Of a stretch of 6,218 nucleotides of DNA, positions 5,537 to 6,218 are shown one piece after another; position 1 is the stretch's first letter; each line of letters starts with the position of its first letter. A program made the position numbers and the translations under genes. The stretch covers positions 1 through 6,218 of the forward strand of contig JAEDGJ010000139.1 in NCBI GenBank assembly GCA_016297585.1, read 5' to 3'. The DNA comes from Clostridiaceae bacterium (GTDB taxonomy: Bacteria > Bacillota > Clostridia > Oscillospirales > QAMX01). The notes under the pieces are model-generated. The model was not told the origin of the DNA, searched no databases, and saw nothing but the letters and a program-made list of their open reading frames with translations.

Positions 5537-6218
5537 TGGAAATCGAACGGATCCTGGACGGGCAGCGGGCATTTTTCCGCACCGGGGCGACGCTTCCCGT
5601 GGCGTTTCGCAGGGAAATGCTCAAAAAGCTCTACCGATGGGTGCAGCAGAACGAGGTGGAAATTCTCCGTGCGCTGACCAGCGACCTCGGCAAGAGCGAC
5701 TATGAGAGCTTCATGTGCGAGGTCGGCCTGACGCTGAGCGAGATCAGCTACCAGCTTCGCCATGTGCGCGGCTTTGCGCGGGAGCGCCGCGTCCGCACGC
5801 CGCTGGCGCAGTTCGCCGCGCGCAGCTACAAAAAGCCCTCGCCCTACGGTAACGTCCTCATCATGAGCCCGTGGAACTACCCGTTTTTGCTGACGGTGGA
5901 GCCGCTGGCGGACGCCATCGCCGCCGGAAACACCGCCGTCGTGAAGCCCAGCGCCTATTCCCCGGCCACGAGCGCCGTGATCGAAAAGCTCGTCGCGGCG
6001 TGCTTCCCGCCCCACTATGTCGTCACCGTCACGGGCGGCCGGCGGGAAAACGCCGCCCTGCTGGAGCAGAAATTCGACATGGTGTTCTTCACCGGCAGCC
6101 AGCGCGTCGGCAAAGAGGTGCTGCGCCACACCGCCGAGACGCTGACGCCCGCCGTTTTGGAGCTGGGCGGCAAAAGCCCCTGCATCGTCGACTCCACGGC
6201 GAAGCTCAAGCTCGCGGC
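5536..6218 (+). CDS. Aldehyde dehydrogenase, class-3-like, 3' end outside the window
   Basis: Only the first 227 residues are present, read by translating from ATG 5536; the frame is open to the last base. The enzyme should oxidise an aldehyde to its acid with NAD(P)+. Family marks are SPWNYPF (111-117, with oxyanion-hole Asn114), VVKPSAYSP (135-143, cofactor-binding Lys137), FFTGSQRVGKEV (184-195) and LELGGKSPCIV (208-218, general base Glu209). The start of the NAD site directly after a short N-terminal region of about 105 residues, and the FTGSQRVG wording, resemble class 3 (ALDH3) rather than class 1/2 enzymes. The catalytic cysteine is expected beyond the window, so activity cannot be judged. 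GGAGG at 5523-5527 lies 8 nt before the ATG, which shares one base with the alcohol dehydrogenase stop, implying translational coupling. This is not the CoA-acylating type fused in AdhE, as far as the visible part shows. Confidence 0.92.
   Translation, partial: MEIERILDGQRAFFRTGATLPVAFRREMLKKLYRWVQQNEVEILRALTSDLGKSDYESFMCEVGLTLSEISYQLRHVRGFARERRVRTPLAQFAARSYKKPSPYGNVLIMSPWNYPFLLTVEPLADAIAAGNTAVVKPSAYSPATSAVIEKLVAACFPPHYVVTVTGGRRENAALLEQKFDMVFFTGSQRVGKEVLRHTAETLTPAVLELGGKSPCIVDSTAKLKLA

Noticed and set aside
5506..6129. Open frame of 207 codons on the - strand
   Set aside because: It is antisense to the aldehyde dehydrogenase, whose motifs are unmistakable on the + strand.

Overview
The window looks like chromosomal DNA from a GC-rich Firmicute. 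A clostridial gut-type bacterium (Oscillospiraceae or a relative) is my best guess. The reasons are LPXTG sorting signals, sortases of Gram-positive type, strong AGGAGG-like ribosome binding sites, a near-consensus sigma-A promoter and a GC-rich third codon position throughout. I infer the taxon from gene style; no phylogenetic marker gene is present. All recognisable genes lie on the + strand.

Region 1 (about 1-4165) is a compact sortase-dependent pilus cluster in the order backbone pilin (56-1651), class C sortase (1736-2593), CnaB-domain accessory pilin (2590-3549), second sortase not of class C (3539-4165). The last three genes overlap (4 nt and 11 nt) and are probably translationally coupled. 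The backbone pilin is separated from them by an 84-nt gap filled mostly by a perfect 13-bp GC-rich hairpin that lacks a U-tract. That hairpin could set the ratio of abundant pilin to scarce enzyme. In the expected scheme, the class C sortase polymerises the LPETG backbone pilin through a lysine near the start of its middle domain. The accessory pilin carries a different sorting signal (LPDTG followed by LLWWPVPVL) and sits next to the second sortase, which may be its dedicated partner or may anchor the pilus to the wall.

Region 2 (4166-4324) is the boundary. A long hairpin with a short T-run probably ends the pilus operon. About 35 bp later comes TTGACT-17 bp-TATAAT. An 18-bp inverted repeat overlapping the -35 matches 11 of the 14 defined positions of the clostridial Rex (NADH/NAD+ sensor) operator as I remember it. 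A small hairpin sits just upstream of the ribosome binding site.

Region 3 (4325-6218) is a two-gene redox operon: an iron-type alcohol dehydrogenase (403 aa) and, overlapping its stop by one base, a class-3-like aldehyde dehydrogenase that runs off the window. An alcohol/aldehyde pair under a Rex-like site would fit NAD(H) balancing during fermentation. The physiological substrate cannot be read from the sequence. No tRNA, rRNA, CRISPR array, insertion sequence or phage gene was seen.
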